64,000 nucleotides of DNA, from IMG/VR virus record IMGVR_UViG_3300022700_000278, positions 50,883 through 114,882 of that record; one strand, 5' to 3'. The first letter of the stretch is position 1, and each line of letters begins with the position of its first letter. A program made the translations under genes and the position numbers. Source of the stretch: a virus. Below are positions 8,616 to 17,391 of this stretch, one piece after another. The notes under the pieces are model-generated. The model did not search any database. It was not told the origin of the DNA and was given only the letters and a program-made list of their open reading frames with translations.

Positions 8616-11234
8616 ATGCCTGCTAGCAGCAAATCACTGGCTTTTTCTGTTACGGTAACTAACGTATCGAATAAGTCTTTTCAGGCGGATGTCCGTGCTA
8701 ATGTGAAAAAGCGCATTTCGGATATTCTTTATCTTGCCTCTCCGCCAGACGATTCTGTTCGCCTAGAATACGTTGGATCGAAAGAGGCAACTTCTTCTAC
8801 TGCGCTTTTTATTGGCGACAGAAGCGACAGGTTGTATCAGAATGTTGATATTGAAGAGGGGAGAGAGCTGATAGTAGAGGGGAGCTCTACTGGCGTCCAG
8901 CATAAAAAATTGCTGGTAACACAAAAGTTTAAGGAGCGCGCAGGTCAAGCACGGCCGTTATACTATAAGCATGTGTTGCCGGCACAAATTGATCTGGACT
9001 CTGTCGCTTTGTTTGACAAAGATCTAGAAGAGATTGGCAAAGAAAAGTTTAGGGTAGAATTAATACAAGAATATGACGAGGCAACAGGGCAGCCTGCAAC
9101 GCCGCCAAGCTACTCGTCTGTATATGTGTTTAACAGTTTAGGAAGTTGGTTTGATGAAAACACAGGAGAGCATGAGGTTTTCTATATTCAGTATATGGAC
9201 TCAGACAATGTAGTGAAAACCGAACTCCTTAGCAACGAGCCAGCTTATACCGAAGCAACTATTGATGATATCTGGTATGTAACAAATGAGCTGAAGCCTT
9301 GGTGCTATGCATATATCTTGGATTCGTCATACACGCTGACTTTGCCAGGCAATGTAGATGCAAAGCATATGGCAATCAAATATCTAGCTCGGTCTAAGAT
9401 AGAGGTTCACCAGCCTACTTTACACGATGACACTTCCCCTTGGTTTCCCAGGGTTTCGAACGGGTCTTTTCGTGATTCTTATGGTGGCTGGTCGTATTAT
9501 TATGAAGTCTCTGAATTCAGCAGCCAAGCTTTTAATCCATATGAACCATATAGAATGACAGATCGTGGGTTGGGAACAAAAATATCTAGTAATATACTGA
9601 AGCTGCCTCACGAAAACTTGTACCTAGATGGCTTTGCAAGGGATCTCTCTATTGTTATAGAAAACAACGGTGTTGTTGTAAAAGCTTTAACAAGAGATGC
9701 CTCTTTGGTGGGAGACAACTATACTACCTTTGATGGCAGCTATGTAAAAGACGAAGATGGAGACTATATAAAGTGGTCTTCGGATGAAATTCTTAGTGTT
9801 GATGAGCTTGGCGGGTTCGTAAAATTAAGTTTTGCGCTAAAAGACTATTGGGATTGCTGGTGTGCTTACACATATGAGGAAAATCTATATGAAGTCTCCA
9901 GTCTAAATATGAATCCTATTTATGACAGTGAAGCACACAAACAGACTAGAGCGTTATATCTTGTTCCAAAATCTGCTCCCAATGGAAATACGGCGCAAAC
10001 AAGAGCGGTTCAATATATTAAAGTTTCCCCCGGGGGTATTATTCAAAAAGCCAGCCAAGACGGTTCCGGCAACAACAATGATATTTCTGGTGATGCTCAG
10101 CTTGGTGATGCCGACGGACACTCTATCACAAACATAGTCGGTTTGCATTATAGTTGGAGGGCAGAAACAGATATTCAAGCAAGCTTTCAGTGCGCTCCTG
10201 GCTCCGCTGTGTCTGTGGCGGGCACGGATCGGTTTCCTCGAAGCGGCTGGGTTCGTTTCTTAGACAACAATGACCATTGGGTATATGCTAAATATTCAAC
10301 AAAGACAAGTAACACACTTGTTTTTTCAAGTGATTCTGGAGAAACCCCAGACTCTACTCCAACTGTAACTTTTGGGGCTCCATCTTCGGCAAAGCTTCAG
10401 GTTGTTAATTTCTTAGATCAATATACGACAAGCTCACATTATTCTTTTTCTAGTGAGCTTGTTCATTCCGGGCTTTCTTCTGGGCTTCCAAATTGTTATT
10501 CTAGGTTTTTGTTGTTGGCGGATCTGTCCATTAATCCTCCGCTGGGCATTGGGGATCTTGCAAAGATAGACGTAAGAGAAGAAGGTGGCGGAATCCTTCC
10601 TGACAAATACGAGGAAGCGAAGCTTCTAAACCCAGAGGCTCAGTGGTACCAAGATTTCTTGCGATATGATGGCCAGCCAACTCCGGGCAATGCTGCAGCA
10701 GTAATAAAATTGCCGTCAAAACTTCTCGAGGTATTTTCAAAAGATCAGATAGAAGAAATTGTTGACAACAACATTCCTTACGGAATCAAGCCGCTCATTC
10801 GGTATTATGGATACAAACCAGAAATTCTATCTATATCAACCACCCCAGATGGACTCCTGGTTTGTTGGGAGCCAATGGGGCCGGACTTTACTTATACCGT
10901 ATGGTGTTCTTCTAAGCCAGACGGACCATGGACAAAGCATAACGAAACCCGTCTAACAGATAATTCGCTTGGAAGGTCTTATGTAAAAAATTGCTATCTT
11001 GTTGATGGTTTGTCTTCTGGCGAGGTATACTATGTGAAGGTCACATGTCTTGATAGGTATGGTATGTGGCAGTGTAGCTATGACGGCTACGACTCTGTAG
11101 AAGGCGGAGAAGACAGGATAGATGATGCTCCGGATCCCCCGTTCGGAAATTCAGTTTCTTTTAAGGTCAGTGTCGATGTTGTGTCTTATGGGTTCGGAGA
11201 GGGAGCATTCGGTGAAGATGAATTTGGAGGCTAG
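8616..11234 (+). CDS. Large tail protein with C-terminal fibronectin III-like domain
   Basis: 872 aa, ATG start. An AAGGA lies about 15 nt upstream, which is a long spacing. The bulk is beta-rich. Residues about 735-845 show a fibronectin type III pattern: P-E-I-L-S-I-S-T-T-P-D-G-L-L-V-C-W-E-P, then Y-T-V-W-C-S-S, then L-S-S-G-E-V-Y-Y-V-K-V-T-C-L-D-R-Y-G. FN3 domains are frequent in tail and baseplate hub proteins. The last residues are acidic and Gly-rich. The next gene begins 2 nt after the stop. FN3 call is moderately sure; the role in the virion is inferred. Confidence 0.65.
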   Translation: MPASSKSLAFSVTVTNVSNKSFQADVRANVKKRISDILYLASPPDDSVRLEYVGSKEATSSTALFIGDRSDRLYQNVDIEEGRELIVEGSSTGVQHKKLLVTQKFKERAGQARPLYYKHVLPAQIDLDSVALFDKDLEEIGKEKFRVELIQEYDEATGQPATPPSYSSVYVFNSLGSWFDENTGEHEVFYIQYMDSDNVVKTELLSNEPAYTEATIDDIWYVTNELKPWCYAYILDSSYTLTLPGNVDAKHMAIKYLARSKIEVHQPTLHDDTSPWFPRVSNGSFRDSYGGWSYYYEVSEFSSQAFNPYEPYRMTDRGLGTKISSNILKLPHENLYLDGFARDLSIVIENNGVVVKALTRDASLVGDNYTTFDGSYVKDEDGDYIKWSSDEILSVDELGGFVKLSFALKDYWDCWCAYTYEENLYEVSSLNMNPIYDSEAHKQTRALYLVPKSAPNGNTAQTRAVQYIKVSPGGIIQKASQDGSGNNNDISGDAQLGDADGHSITNIVGLHYSWRAETDIQASFQCAPGSAVSVAGTDRFPRSGWVRFLDNNDHWVYAKYSTKTSNTLVFSSDSGETPDSTPTVTFGAPSSAKLQVVNFLDQYTTSSHYSFSSELVHSGLSSGLPNCYSRFLLLADLSINPPLGIGDLAKIDVREEGGGILPDKYEEAKLLNPEAQWYQDFLRYDGQPTPGNAAAVIKLPSKLLEVFSKDQIEEIVDNNIPYGIKPLIRYYGYKPEILSISTTPDGLLVCWEPMGPDFTYTVWCSSKPDGPWTKHNETRLTDNSLGRSYVKNCYLVDGLSSGEVYYVKVTCLDRYGMWQCSYDGYDSVEGGEDRIDDAPDPPFGNSVSFKVSVDVVSYGFGEGAFGEDEFGG

Positions 11235-11236
11235 GG

Positions 11237-12136
11237 ATGCCAAACACTCCTAATAGAAGCTGGCCGTATCCAGCAAAGGGCGAAAAACCTTATTTCGCTT
11301 CGTTTCAGTCTTTTGCAAACGCTATTGATTCGGACGTGCAATCTAATGTAGATGACGTCTCGACCAATACTGGCAATATCAGTAGTCTCCAGACTAGTCT
11401 GTCTGGGGTGCAAAGTTTCATGCCTACTGGAGCACAGAGCTTTGGTGGTGGAGGCGGTCCGTATAGCATAACTACGGGCATGAGCGGGTATTCTATAACC
11501 TCTCCTACTAGCGGAGATGTTCTGGAGCTTCCTGCTCCTAGTAGTGGTTTGAGTTATTTTATTAGTTGTGCTGGCGCAGGTAGCGACTATGTTGTGTTAG
11601 ACGCGAGTACAAACGGTGGGACAATATTTGGGCCGTTCCAAACTTATTCTGGGGGAGGAGCAACTTGGAATAAGATGCGTATATTTGGAATGCCAAATTG
11701 GGTTTTTGTCTATGCGGCTGAGATTTTAGGATCTTGGAACTGGGTGGTCTGGGGCGGAACTGCCAAGATAATGAACGACGATGACACCGAAGAGTGGATG
11801 AATCTTTCATTCTATCCAGAAGAGGCTCTATTAGATCAAGCCTACAGCATTAGTGCAAGTATGACTGGTGCTAGTCGGTATAACTACAAATGGTATAACG
11901 TTGTTTTTGTAGATTGTAGCGGAGGAGCAATAGATGTTGAGATCTCTAGCAACCTAATCGGTATAGATGGCTGGACTTGTACTTTTGTAGACAGTTCAGG
12001 AGATGCGGGAGCAAACAATATTACTCTTAGCACAGAGGGAGATGAAAAAATTATTGGTCAAGATGAATTTGTCTTGTCTGCTGATTATAACAGCGTCACT
12101 CTTGTTGCTAATGGCAACAATTTGTTTGTTAAGTAA
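11237..12136 (+). CDS. Tail fibre-like protein
   Basis: 299 aa, ATG preceded by GGAGG with 6-nt spacing inside the end of the previous gene. The N-terminus (N-R-S-W-P-Y-P-A-K-G-E-K-P-Y-F) resembles the short W-P-x-P-x-x-G-E-x-P-Y-x-D motif that often opens phage fibre proteins, followed by a short coiled coil (about residues 28-60) and a Gly/Ser-rich beta region. This organisation (anchor, trimerising coil, beta shaft) suggests a small fibre. Receptor specificity cannot be read from sequence. Confidence 0.6.
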   Translation: MPNTPNRSWPYPAKGEKPYFASFQSFANAIDSDVQSNVDDVSTNTGNISSLQTSLSGVQSFMPTGAQSFGGGGGPYSITTGMSGYSITSPTSGDVLELPAPSSGLSYFISCAGAGSDYVVLDASTNGGTIFGPFQTYSGGGATWNKMRIFGMPNWVFVYAAEILGSWNWVVWGGTAKIMNDDDTEEWMNLSFYPEEALLDQAYSISASMTGASRYNYKWYNVVFVDCSGGAIDVEISSNLIGIDGWTCTFVDSSGDAGANNITLSTEGDEKIIGQDEFVLSADYNSVTLVANGNNLFVK

Positions 12137-12139
12137 AAC

Positions 12140-12706
12140 ATGCAGGTAGACAAGACAGTACACCCAGCCCTAATCCCTTTGATGGCCGTCTCTAGTATAG
12201 TTGGCCTTGTTCTGGTTGTTCTTGGCATCTTGTATTTAGAGAAGATCGGCTTGTTAGTTGCGGTGTTGGTTGGATCGGTATTCGTGGCTGGGGGGCAAGT
12301 TGCTTTTTGGGCAAATTTTCTTTACAACAAGAATATTTGGGAAAAGTATGTTGTTCGATTTGGGAATGTGTATTGGTTTGATTTTTGTCGCGCACCGAAA
12401 GTAAAAAATTTTATTTTTGAGCTACGATATTTAGAGCGCGAAGTGCAACACTTGCTAGGAAAGTATGGAGAAAGAAAAATTTCCGAACCGCTTTGTTGCT
12501 TTGTTATGAATCCGGGAGAGGTTTTTTGGAAAAACAAACACGCAATGGGGCTGCAACTAAACAACTGGATCAAGATAGAGTGGCGAGGAAGAAGCATTTC
12601 TTATAAGCTAGCAAGGCATGAAATGATGCACTATTTTCTTTCTAAAGCAATGCCCACTTCTTCTGAGCAAGAGCAACATGAGATTATGAAAAAATGTATC
12701 AACTAG
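12140..12706 (+). CDS. Two-TM protein with HEMMH zinc-metalloprotease motif
   Basis: 188 aa. Two hydrophobic segments lie at about residues 9-33 and 36-60, separated by a short E-K-I turn, so the protein is probably a hairpin in the inner membrane with the C-terminal domain on one side. At residues 160-164 it has H-E-M-M-H, matching the HExxH zinc-binding signature of gluzincin-type peptidases; His180/Glu181 about 16 residues later could give a third ligand. It lies between fibre-type genes and overlaps the next small gene by 13 nt. A protease acting on the envelope or on tail proteins is possible; substrate unknown. Could be an inactive look-alike. Confidence 0.6.
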   Translation: MQVDKTVHPALIPLMAVSSIVGLVLVVLGILYLEKIGLLVAVLVGSVFVAGGQVAFWANFLYNKNIWEKYVVRFGNVYWFDFCRAPKVKNFIFELRYLEREVQHLLGKYGERKISEPLCCFVMNPGEVFWKNKHAMGLQLNNWIKIEWRGRSISYKLARHEMMHYFLSKAMPTSSEQEQHEIMKKCIN

Positions 12707-12867
12707 ATCGAGAAAATATTTATCACAGGACTGCCCCGGGACATTCTGGGCTTGGCTTGGTATCTCCTGGGACAGAAGACTCTGAAGTGTGGGGCGCAAG
12801 AACAGAACCAGATGTTAAGTATATTGTGTTGCCCGAGACAAACAGCTATTACACAGAGGGAGACTAA
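12694..12867 (+). CDS. Small overlapping gene, 57 aa, unknown
   Basis: A short frame from ATG 12694 to TAA 12865-12867 fills the only gap between two long genes. It starts inside the last 13 nt of the HEMMH gene and its TAA overlaps the ATG of the next gene (TAATG), the same coupling used throughout this operon. The product (M-Y-Q-L-D-R-E-N ... T-E-G-D) is Gly/Pro-rich and hydrophilic with no membrane segment. Function unknown. The exact fit at both ends is the reason to accept it. Confidence 0.6.
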   Translation: MYQLDRENIYHRTAPGHSGLGLVSPGTEDSEVWGARTEPDVKYIVLPETNSYYTEGD

Positions 12868-13424
12868 TGACTGTTAGCATAACTATTTCTGGAGAATCTG
12901 CCGGCAATCCTATTGACGAGGTAACCGATTCTGGCAGTCTTGATCCCGGCACTGCTGCTGATGCAGTAAGCTTGTATATCCGCCATGATGCTGCAGTGTG
13001 GCAAATTACAGACTGTGCCTTTTATCTGGTTAGATATGTTGGCTCAGAGTCCGGAACACCAGACCAAGATTTTTCCGATATTATAGGGTGGGGAGACGCC
13101 ACGATTGCGCTTAATCCTAATGCGCATGGTGTTAGCGAAGATCCCGACTACGGTGGTTTCTATTTAAACATGAACCACTCTGGTGGGTTCCCTACATCTG
13201 ATTGGCATCCCTTTTATACTGGACGAGGAGACTCTGCGGACAACGCTGTTGTCCTTAGTCAAAATGCAATTAATGATTCCGGCTCTGGGTGGACTCCTGC
13301 AGATGGAGAAATTCCATTTCAAGGAGAAGCACATATAAAGGTTCGGTGGGACATTCCGGCGAATGTTTCAGATGCTGGGTCTTTGTTGATTCAGCTTGTA
13401 ATGACATATAGCTACACCTCATAG
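12867..13424 (+). CDS. Putative virion protein, 185 aa
   Basis: ATG overlaps the stop of the 57-aa gene by one base. The product is acidic, Gly/Ser/Asp-rich and has strand-like alternation, consistent with a jelly-roll or beta-sandwich domain; the C-terminus alternates hydrophobic and polar residues (S-L-L-I-Q-L-V-M-T-Y-S-Y-T-S). No signal peptide. Followed after 15 nt by a gene with a strong GGAGG site. Probably a small head or tail decoration or fibre tip protein; family not recognised. Confidence 0.55.
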   Translation: MTVSITISGESAGNPIDEVTDSGSLDPGTAADAVSLYIRHDAAVWQITDCAFYLVRYVGSESGTPDQDFSDIIGWGDATIALNPNAHGVSEDPDYGGFYLNMNHSGGFPTSDWHPFYTGRGDSADNAVVLSQNAINDSGSGWTPADGEIPFQGEAHIKVRWDIPANVSDAGSLLIQLVMTYSYTS

Positions 13425-13439
13425 TGGAGGCTGTTTTTC

Positions 13440-13673
13440 ATGTCGAATAGCACAGATGTTCAAGCTTTAAAGCGACTTGAAAGAATGGTCGGTTATACAA
13501 AAGCACTAGGGAATTTTTGCGAAGAATACTACGACTCTACCGATCCCTACACTCCACACGGAGAGTGTCCTTTTTGGACTGGCTCGGAATGTGTGTTGCA
13601 GTCAACCCACCCTAGTGATTGGGATGATTTTGTGGTGGCTGCCGCGAACAAGGTAGAGGAAGAGACCTCTTAG
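13440..13673 (+). CDS. Small cysteine-containing protein, 77 aa
   Basis: ATG preceded by GGAGG with 9-nt spacing. The N-terminal half looks helical; the middle holds three cysteines (F-C-E-E, G-E-C-P-F-W, E-C-V-L-Q) that could bind metal or form disulfides, and the end is acidic. It ends just before a possible extended -10 promoter. Function unknown. Confidence 0.55.
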   Translation: MSNSTDVQALKRLERMVGYTKALGNFCEEYYDSTDPYTPHGECPFWTGSECVLQSTHPSDWDDFVVAAANKVEEETS

Positions 13674-13676
13674 GTG

Positions 13677-13685
13677 TGGTAAAAT
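13677..13685 (+). promoter_or_regulatory. Possible extended -10 promoter
   Basis: In the 51-nt gap after the 77-aa gene, the sequence TGGTAAAAT fits an extended -10 element (TGn then a TATAAT-like hexamer, 5 of 6 matches). There is no good -35 hexamer at the right distance. It would fire just ahead of the TTG-start gene that precedes the G+C-rich spike island. Weak evidence; could be chance in an A+T-rich gap. Confidence 0.3.
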
Positions 13686-13724
13686 ATACTAAGGTGTACC
13701 TGCTAGACTAGGAGGGCGATTTAT

Positions 13725-14654
13725 TTGTCTATTCCAAACACCCTTAAGGGTCGAGATTATTCTTCTTTTAAAGAAATAAGCCAGCCGTTTTATATTGATC
13801 CAGATGCCAATATCGTTCGGGCAGTTGGGGGATTATGTTCTGTTTATCCTCGCTCGTATAATGACGGAGATGCTGTTCCGTTTCATTTTGATTCCCAGGG
13901 ACGTCTAAAAGTAGACACAGAAATGACCCTGCAAGGGGATGTCGTTGTTGACAACCTCGGTGTTTTTGCTACTGATATTTCAGATTTTTCTACTGCTGGT
14001 CTGGCTCTAATTGATAGCGACGGACACTTACAGGCCGATGTTCTTTCTCTCCCTGGCGGGCTGACCGGCCAGGAGGAAGATTCTCCTCACACTTCTGGTG
14101 ATGTTGGCTTCATGGCCTTGGCTGTTCGCCATGATATTGCAAGCAGTCTTGTGAATTTTGATTCTGATTACGCCCCGCTTCAAGTTACCCAGGTTGGAAA
14201 TCTCAGGGTGGATACATCTTCTCTTGGTGGGGAAGATATCTCTAGCACCAGCACAATTCTTAACGAAACTGCTATTTCTGCTGATCCTGGGGATAGTTAC
14301 TCAAGCGAAGTGACAATGTCTCCTTACAAAGATATTTCTTTTCAACTGTACTTAAAAGGTGGCGTTGACGCTGCTGTGAACGATGAGACAGTCACCGTAA
14401 CCGTGGAGGGAACCAACAGCTTAGAAATAAGTGGTACTCCTCGGTGGGTAGATATTACAAAATCCGTATATAATGCAAATGATTATTCTTACGAGAATGC
14501 TACTTTTGCTGCAACGGGTGCGGTGGCTGTTGACTTTTTGCTAGATCTAGACAACTGCAATTATGACAAAGTCAGGCTGAAATATACTTGGAGTGGCGAT
14601 CCAGATGCAACAAACGGTGCTATTGTTGCCGTTGCTAGGAGGAAGAGCTTGTAA
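13725..14654 (+). CDS. Putative virion protein before the spike trio, 309 aa
   Basis: Begins at TTG, chosen because AGGAGGG at 13710-13716 sits about 9 nt upstream and no ATG or GTG fits better. The N-terminal ~120 residues carry repeated F-D-S-D/I-D-S-D-G-x-L-x-x-D patterns (for example H-F-D-S-Q-G-R-L-K-V-D and L-I-D-S-D-G-H-L-Q-A-D), suggesting a small internal repeat. The C-terminal ~120 residues look like a jelly-roll ending in K-V-R-L-K-Y-T-W. Its stop overlaps the first spike gene (TAATG). An adaptor joining spikes to the particle is possible by position only. Confidence 0.55.
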   Translation: MSIPNTLKGRDYSSFKEISQPFYIDPDANIVRAVGGLCSVYPRSYNDGDAVPFHFDSQGRLKVDTEMTLQGDVVVDNLGVFATDISDFSTAGLALIDSDGHLQADVLSLPGGLTGQEEDSPHTSGDVGFMALAVRHDIASSLVNFDSDYAPLQVTQVGNLRVDTSSLGGEDISSTSTILNETAISADPGDSYSSEVTMSPYKDISFQLYLKGGVDAAVNDETVTVTVEGTNSLEISGTPRWVDITKSVYNANDYSYENATFAATGAVAVDFLLDLDNCNYDKVRLKYTWSGDPDATNGAIVAVARRKSL

Positions 14655-15958
14655 TGAGACCTCCATATATACCAGAGCCTGAGAGCACTTCTGAAGACAT
14701 GGACATCTACGTCGACGGGGCAACCGGGAATGATACGACCGGAAAAGGGACTGCTGCTCTTCCTTATGCTACGATCCCACGAGCCTACGAAGACATCCCG
14801 GACGTGATCCAGCACGAGTGCCGGGTCTACATCGAGGGTTCCGGCGGCCCCTACACGGACTGGCCAGACGTGATCAATGTGGAGTTCCGTGAGGGCGGGT
14901 TCCTGTCGTTCATCGGGGTCGGTGCAGTGAACGAGGTCGCCGGCCCGTTCACGCTGACCGGCCACTCCGCGCTGCATATGAGCGCTGGCGACAAGATGAC
15001 CGTGGCTGGTGCCGGTTGGACGCCAGACGACTACGCGCTGAAGTATGCCCGGTTCAGCTCCGGAGCGTTGGCCGGCAAGGTCCTGCCCGTGTTTTCCAAC
15101 ACGGCGGACTCGCTGTTCACCATGTGCTCGTACGGGGTCGGGGTCGGTGACTCGTTCACGATCGTGGAGCCGACGCCACAGGTCGTCGACACCAGCACGG
15201 AGGCGAAAGTTCTCGTCAAGGATCACACCGGAGGGCCAGACCCGGCATTCTCCATCGTGAACCTGGACATCCAGGTAAAAACGTTCAGCCTGGAAGGGTC
15301 GGGTGACTGGGAGGCCGGTCTCGGATTTTTCTTGGCCAAGATTGGGTGTGACTCGTACGGGAGTTATAGTAAGGACGTCAAGATCGGCTGGGAAGCTGCC
15401 AGCGCCGCACAGGTCGATGGCACAGGTACTAGCATCACGCTGTCAGGCACCTACGGGCCGGGCGTGTTCTACCGCATCGGGTCAGAGCTGAGCACGTCGG
15501 ACTCCATTGCAACGATTGATGGCGGCACGTGGTGCTGCGTGACAAGAAACCTCGTCTATGTGCAAGATACGACATTCTTTCAGTTCTTCTGCGCAGGACG
15601 GGTAGATGCGTATCAGTCGCCAATCATCCAGTTCGGCCTGATATGGAGCAAAGTCAAGACCTGGCCCTGCTGTGATTGGTGGGTGCGTGCGCTCCACTTC
15701 GTTGGCGAGTCGACGAGGTTCATGGATGTCGGCGATGTCTCCTCGTTGCGGGTCGAAGACTTGTCTTCAGAGGCGAACGCGACATCGTACGCCTTCGACA
15801 TCGGTGAGATGGCGAGGGTGTTCGTCGAGAGCGGCGTCACGATCGACGGCGACACCGACACCATTTCGTGGGACTCCGGCGCTGCCGACGCTTCGATGCC
15901 CGCCGCCGACACGCTGATCGACGACGGCAGGGGCGCTCAGCTTTACTGGAAGGCATAA
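14654..15958 (+). CDS. Right-handed beta-helix spike/depolymerase-like protein, paralogue 1
   Basis: 434 aa, ATG coupled to the upstream stop (TAATG). After a 16-residue leader comes a conserved opening D-I-Y-V-D-G-A-T-G-N-D-T-T-G-K-G followed by L-P-Y-A-T-I-P-R-A-Y-E-D-I-P, the typical first coil of pectate-lyase-like spike proteins (Y-V-D-x-x-x-G-x-D-x-x-x-G ... P-x-A-T-I-x-x-A). A mid-protein segment A-G-K-V-L-P-V-F-S-N then G-D-S-F-T-I-V-E-P is shared with the two following genes. Only the first ~30 codons have phage-like composition; the body is G+C-rich. Likely receptor binding or glycan-cleaving; active-site residues cannot be assigned. Confidence 0.7.
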   Translation: MRPPYIPEPESTSEDMDIYVDGATGNDTTGKGTAALPYATIPRAYEDIPDVIQHECRVYIEGSGGPYTDWPDVINVEFREGGFLSFIGVGAVNEVAGPFTLTGHSALHMSAGDKMTVAGAGWTPDDYALKYARFSSGALAGKVLPVFSNTADSLFTMCSYGVGVGDSFTIVEPTPQVVDTSTEAKVLVKDHTGGPDPAFSIVNLDIQVKTFSLEGSGDWEAGLGFFLAKIGCDSYGSYSKDVKIGWEAASAAQVDGTGTSITLSGTYGPGVFYRIGSELSTSDSIATIDGGTWCCVTRNLVYVQDTTFFQFFCAGRVDAYQSPIIQFGLIWSKVKTWPCCDWWVRALHFVGESTRFMDVGDVSSLRVEDLSSEANATSYAFDIGEMARVFVESGVTIDGDTDTISWDSGAADASMPAADTLIDDGRGAQLYWKA

Positions 15959-15972
15959 CCGGGAGATAAGAT

Positions 15973-17379
15973 ATGACACATCTAAGATCAACAAAGAGCG
16001 GAACAATCAAAGTCCTATCTTCAGGGCAAACTGCTACGATTGAAAACATGGACCTCTACGTCGACGGGGCGACGGGCTCCGATTCTACCGGAGACGGGTC
16101 GGCGGGTTCGCCCTACGCCACGATTGCTAGGGCGTGCGAGGACGTGCCCGAGGTGATTGCTCACAACGTCTGTATCCTCGTTGACGAGGCCAGTGGACAT
16201 CTCTACGACTGTCCCGCGCTGATGCAGAACACGTTCAAAGGGAAGAACGGGGCGCTGTCGCTGGTGGGGGTAGGTAGCCCGACGGAAGAGGTTTCGTCGT
16301 TCACGCTGACAGGCGACTCAGCGCTCGGAACAGAGGCTGGGCACCAGTTCGACTGTGCGGGAGCAGGCTGGACGGATAAGGAGCACAGCGGATTTTTCCT
16401 CAATCCAACCACCGGTGCGGCGGCTGGGAAGTACATCCCGATCCTGAACAACGATTCGGATAGCCTGTGGTGTCCGTACCGAGATCCGGTTCCGGCCAGC
16501 GGTGACGACTGTCGAATCGTCCATCCGTCGACGAGGGTGAAGGTCTCGGATAGCACCTTCCTAGTAGGTGGCGCGGACAGTTACGATTCTTCATGGAACC
16601 ACAGTCGGCTCGGACTGTTCAACATGCAGTTGGAGCTATCTGATGCTGTCTCGTGGATTCGGATGACTGGAGAAATCCAGATCAGTTTCTGCGTCTTTCT
16701 AGTCAACGATGCGGCATATGATCCGATTAGCGTGAGCGGGGCCAACATAAATAGATGGCCTTTACTCGACACAAGCGCGGCGGGGAAGAGCGGGCTGTCG
16801 GGGCTTGAACCGGCAGGCTTTTCCAAGGATCAGGTGGGCTTTACGGGACGGCGAGAAACGCCTGGTAGCGGTGCGTTTGGGATACTAATAACAGAACCGC
16901 GCGCCTCGGCAAATCTTTATGCTGGCGGGTATTGCGCGTTGGAATCTGAGTTCGCGGTGTTCGGCAATTTGCATTTCTACCTCTGCGGCTTCGGCAGGCT
17001 AGGCACTGGAGACTTGTACGGTTCCATAATACATACCCTTGTTGATGGCATGGGCTCGAACGATGGGATCACTGCCTATACCGGAGCCAGTTTGCGGATC
17101 AGCAAGACCCATGTGAGAGACGCCACAATGGCATTCGAGCTTGGCTATGGAAGCCATTACATCAAGGATTGCAGCAACGATCCGACGACTGCGGATTACG
17201 GTATAATTTGCGGAGCAGGGGGTTTCGTCAGGATTGGGGACGCCTGTGCCAATCTGTCGGGGACTACGAACGACATCAAGTTCACGGCTCCGGATCCAGA
17301 CACGAACGCAGCGTGGCCAGCGGCGGCAGGAGATCAAACAACAGACGGCCTTGGGGCTTCGGTTGTACGAACGGGATAG
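15973..17379 (+). CDS. Right-handed beta-helix spike/depolymerase-like protein, paralogue 2
   Basis: 468 aa, ATG with GGGAG about 8 nt upstream. A different leader of ~25 residues (A+T-rich codons) precedes the shared opening D-L-Y-V-D-G-A-T-G-S-D-S-T-G-D-G and S-P-Y-A-T-I-A-R-A-C-E-D-V-P. The shared middle motif is A-A-G-K-Y-I-P-I-L-N-N ... G-D-D-C-R-I-V-H-P. The far C-terminal body (about 16900-17200) is less G+C-rich (32/60 at 16921-16980) than the other two genes, suggesting a different donor or age. Probably an alternative spike; whether all three are on one particle is unknown. Confidence 0.7.
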   Translation: MTHLRSTKSGTIKVLSSGQTATIENMDLYVDGATGSDSTGDGSAGSPYATIARACEDVPEVIAHNVCILVDEASGHLYDCPALMQNTFKGKNGALSLVGVGSPTEEVSSFTLTGDSALGTEAGHQFDCAGAGWTDKEHSGFFLNPTTGAAAGKYIPILNNDSDSLWCPYRDPVPASGDDCRIVHPSTRVKVSDSTFLVGGADSYDSSWNHSRLGLFNMQLELSDAVSWIRMTGEIQISFCVFLVNDAAYDPISVSGANINRWPLLDTSAAGKSGLSGLEPAGFSKDQVGFTGRRETPGSGAFGILITEPRASANLYAGGYCALESEFAVFGNLHFYLCGFGRLGTGDLYGSIIHTLVDGMGSNDGITAYTGASLRISKTHVRDATMAFELGYGSHYIKDCSNDPTTADYGIICGAGGFVRIGDACANLSGTTNDIKFTAPDPDTNAAWPAAAGDQTTDGLGASVVRTG

Positions 17380-17391
17380 AGTGAAACAAAC

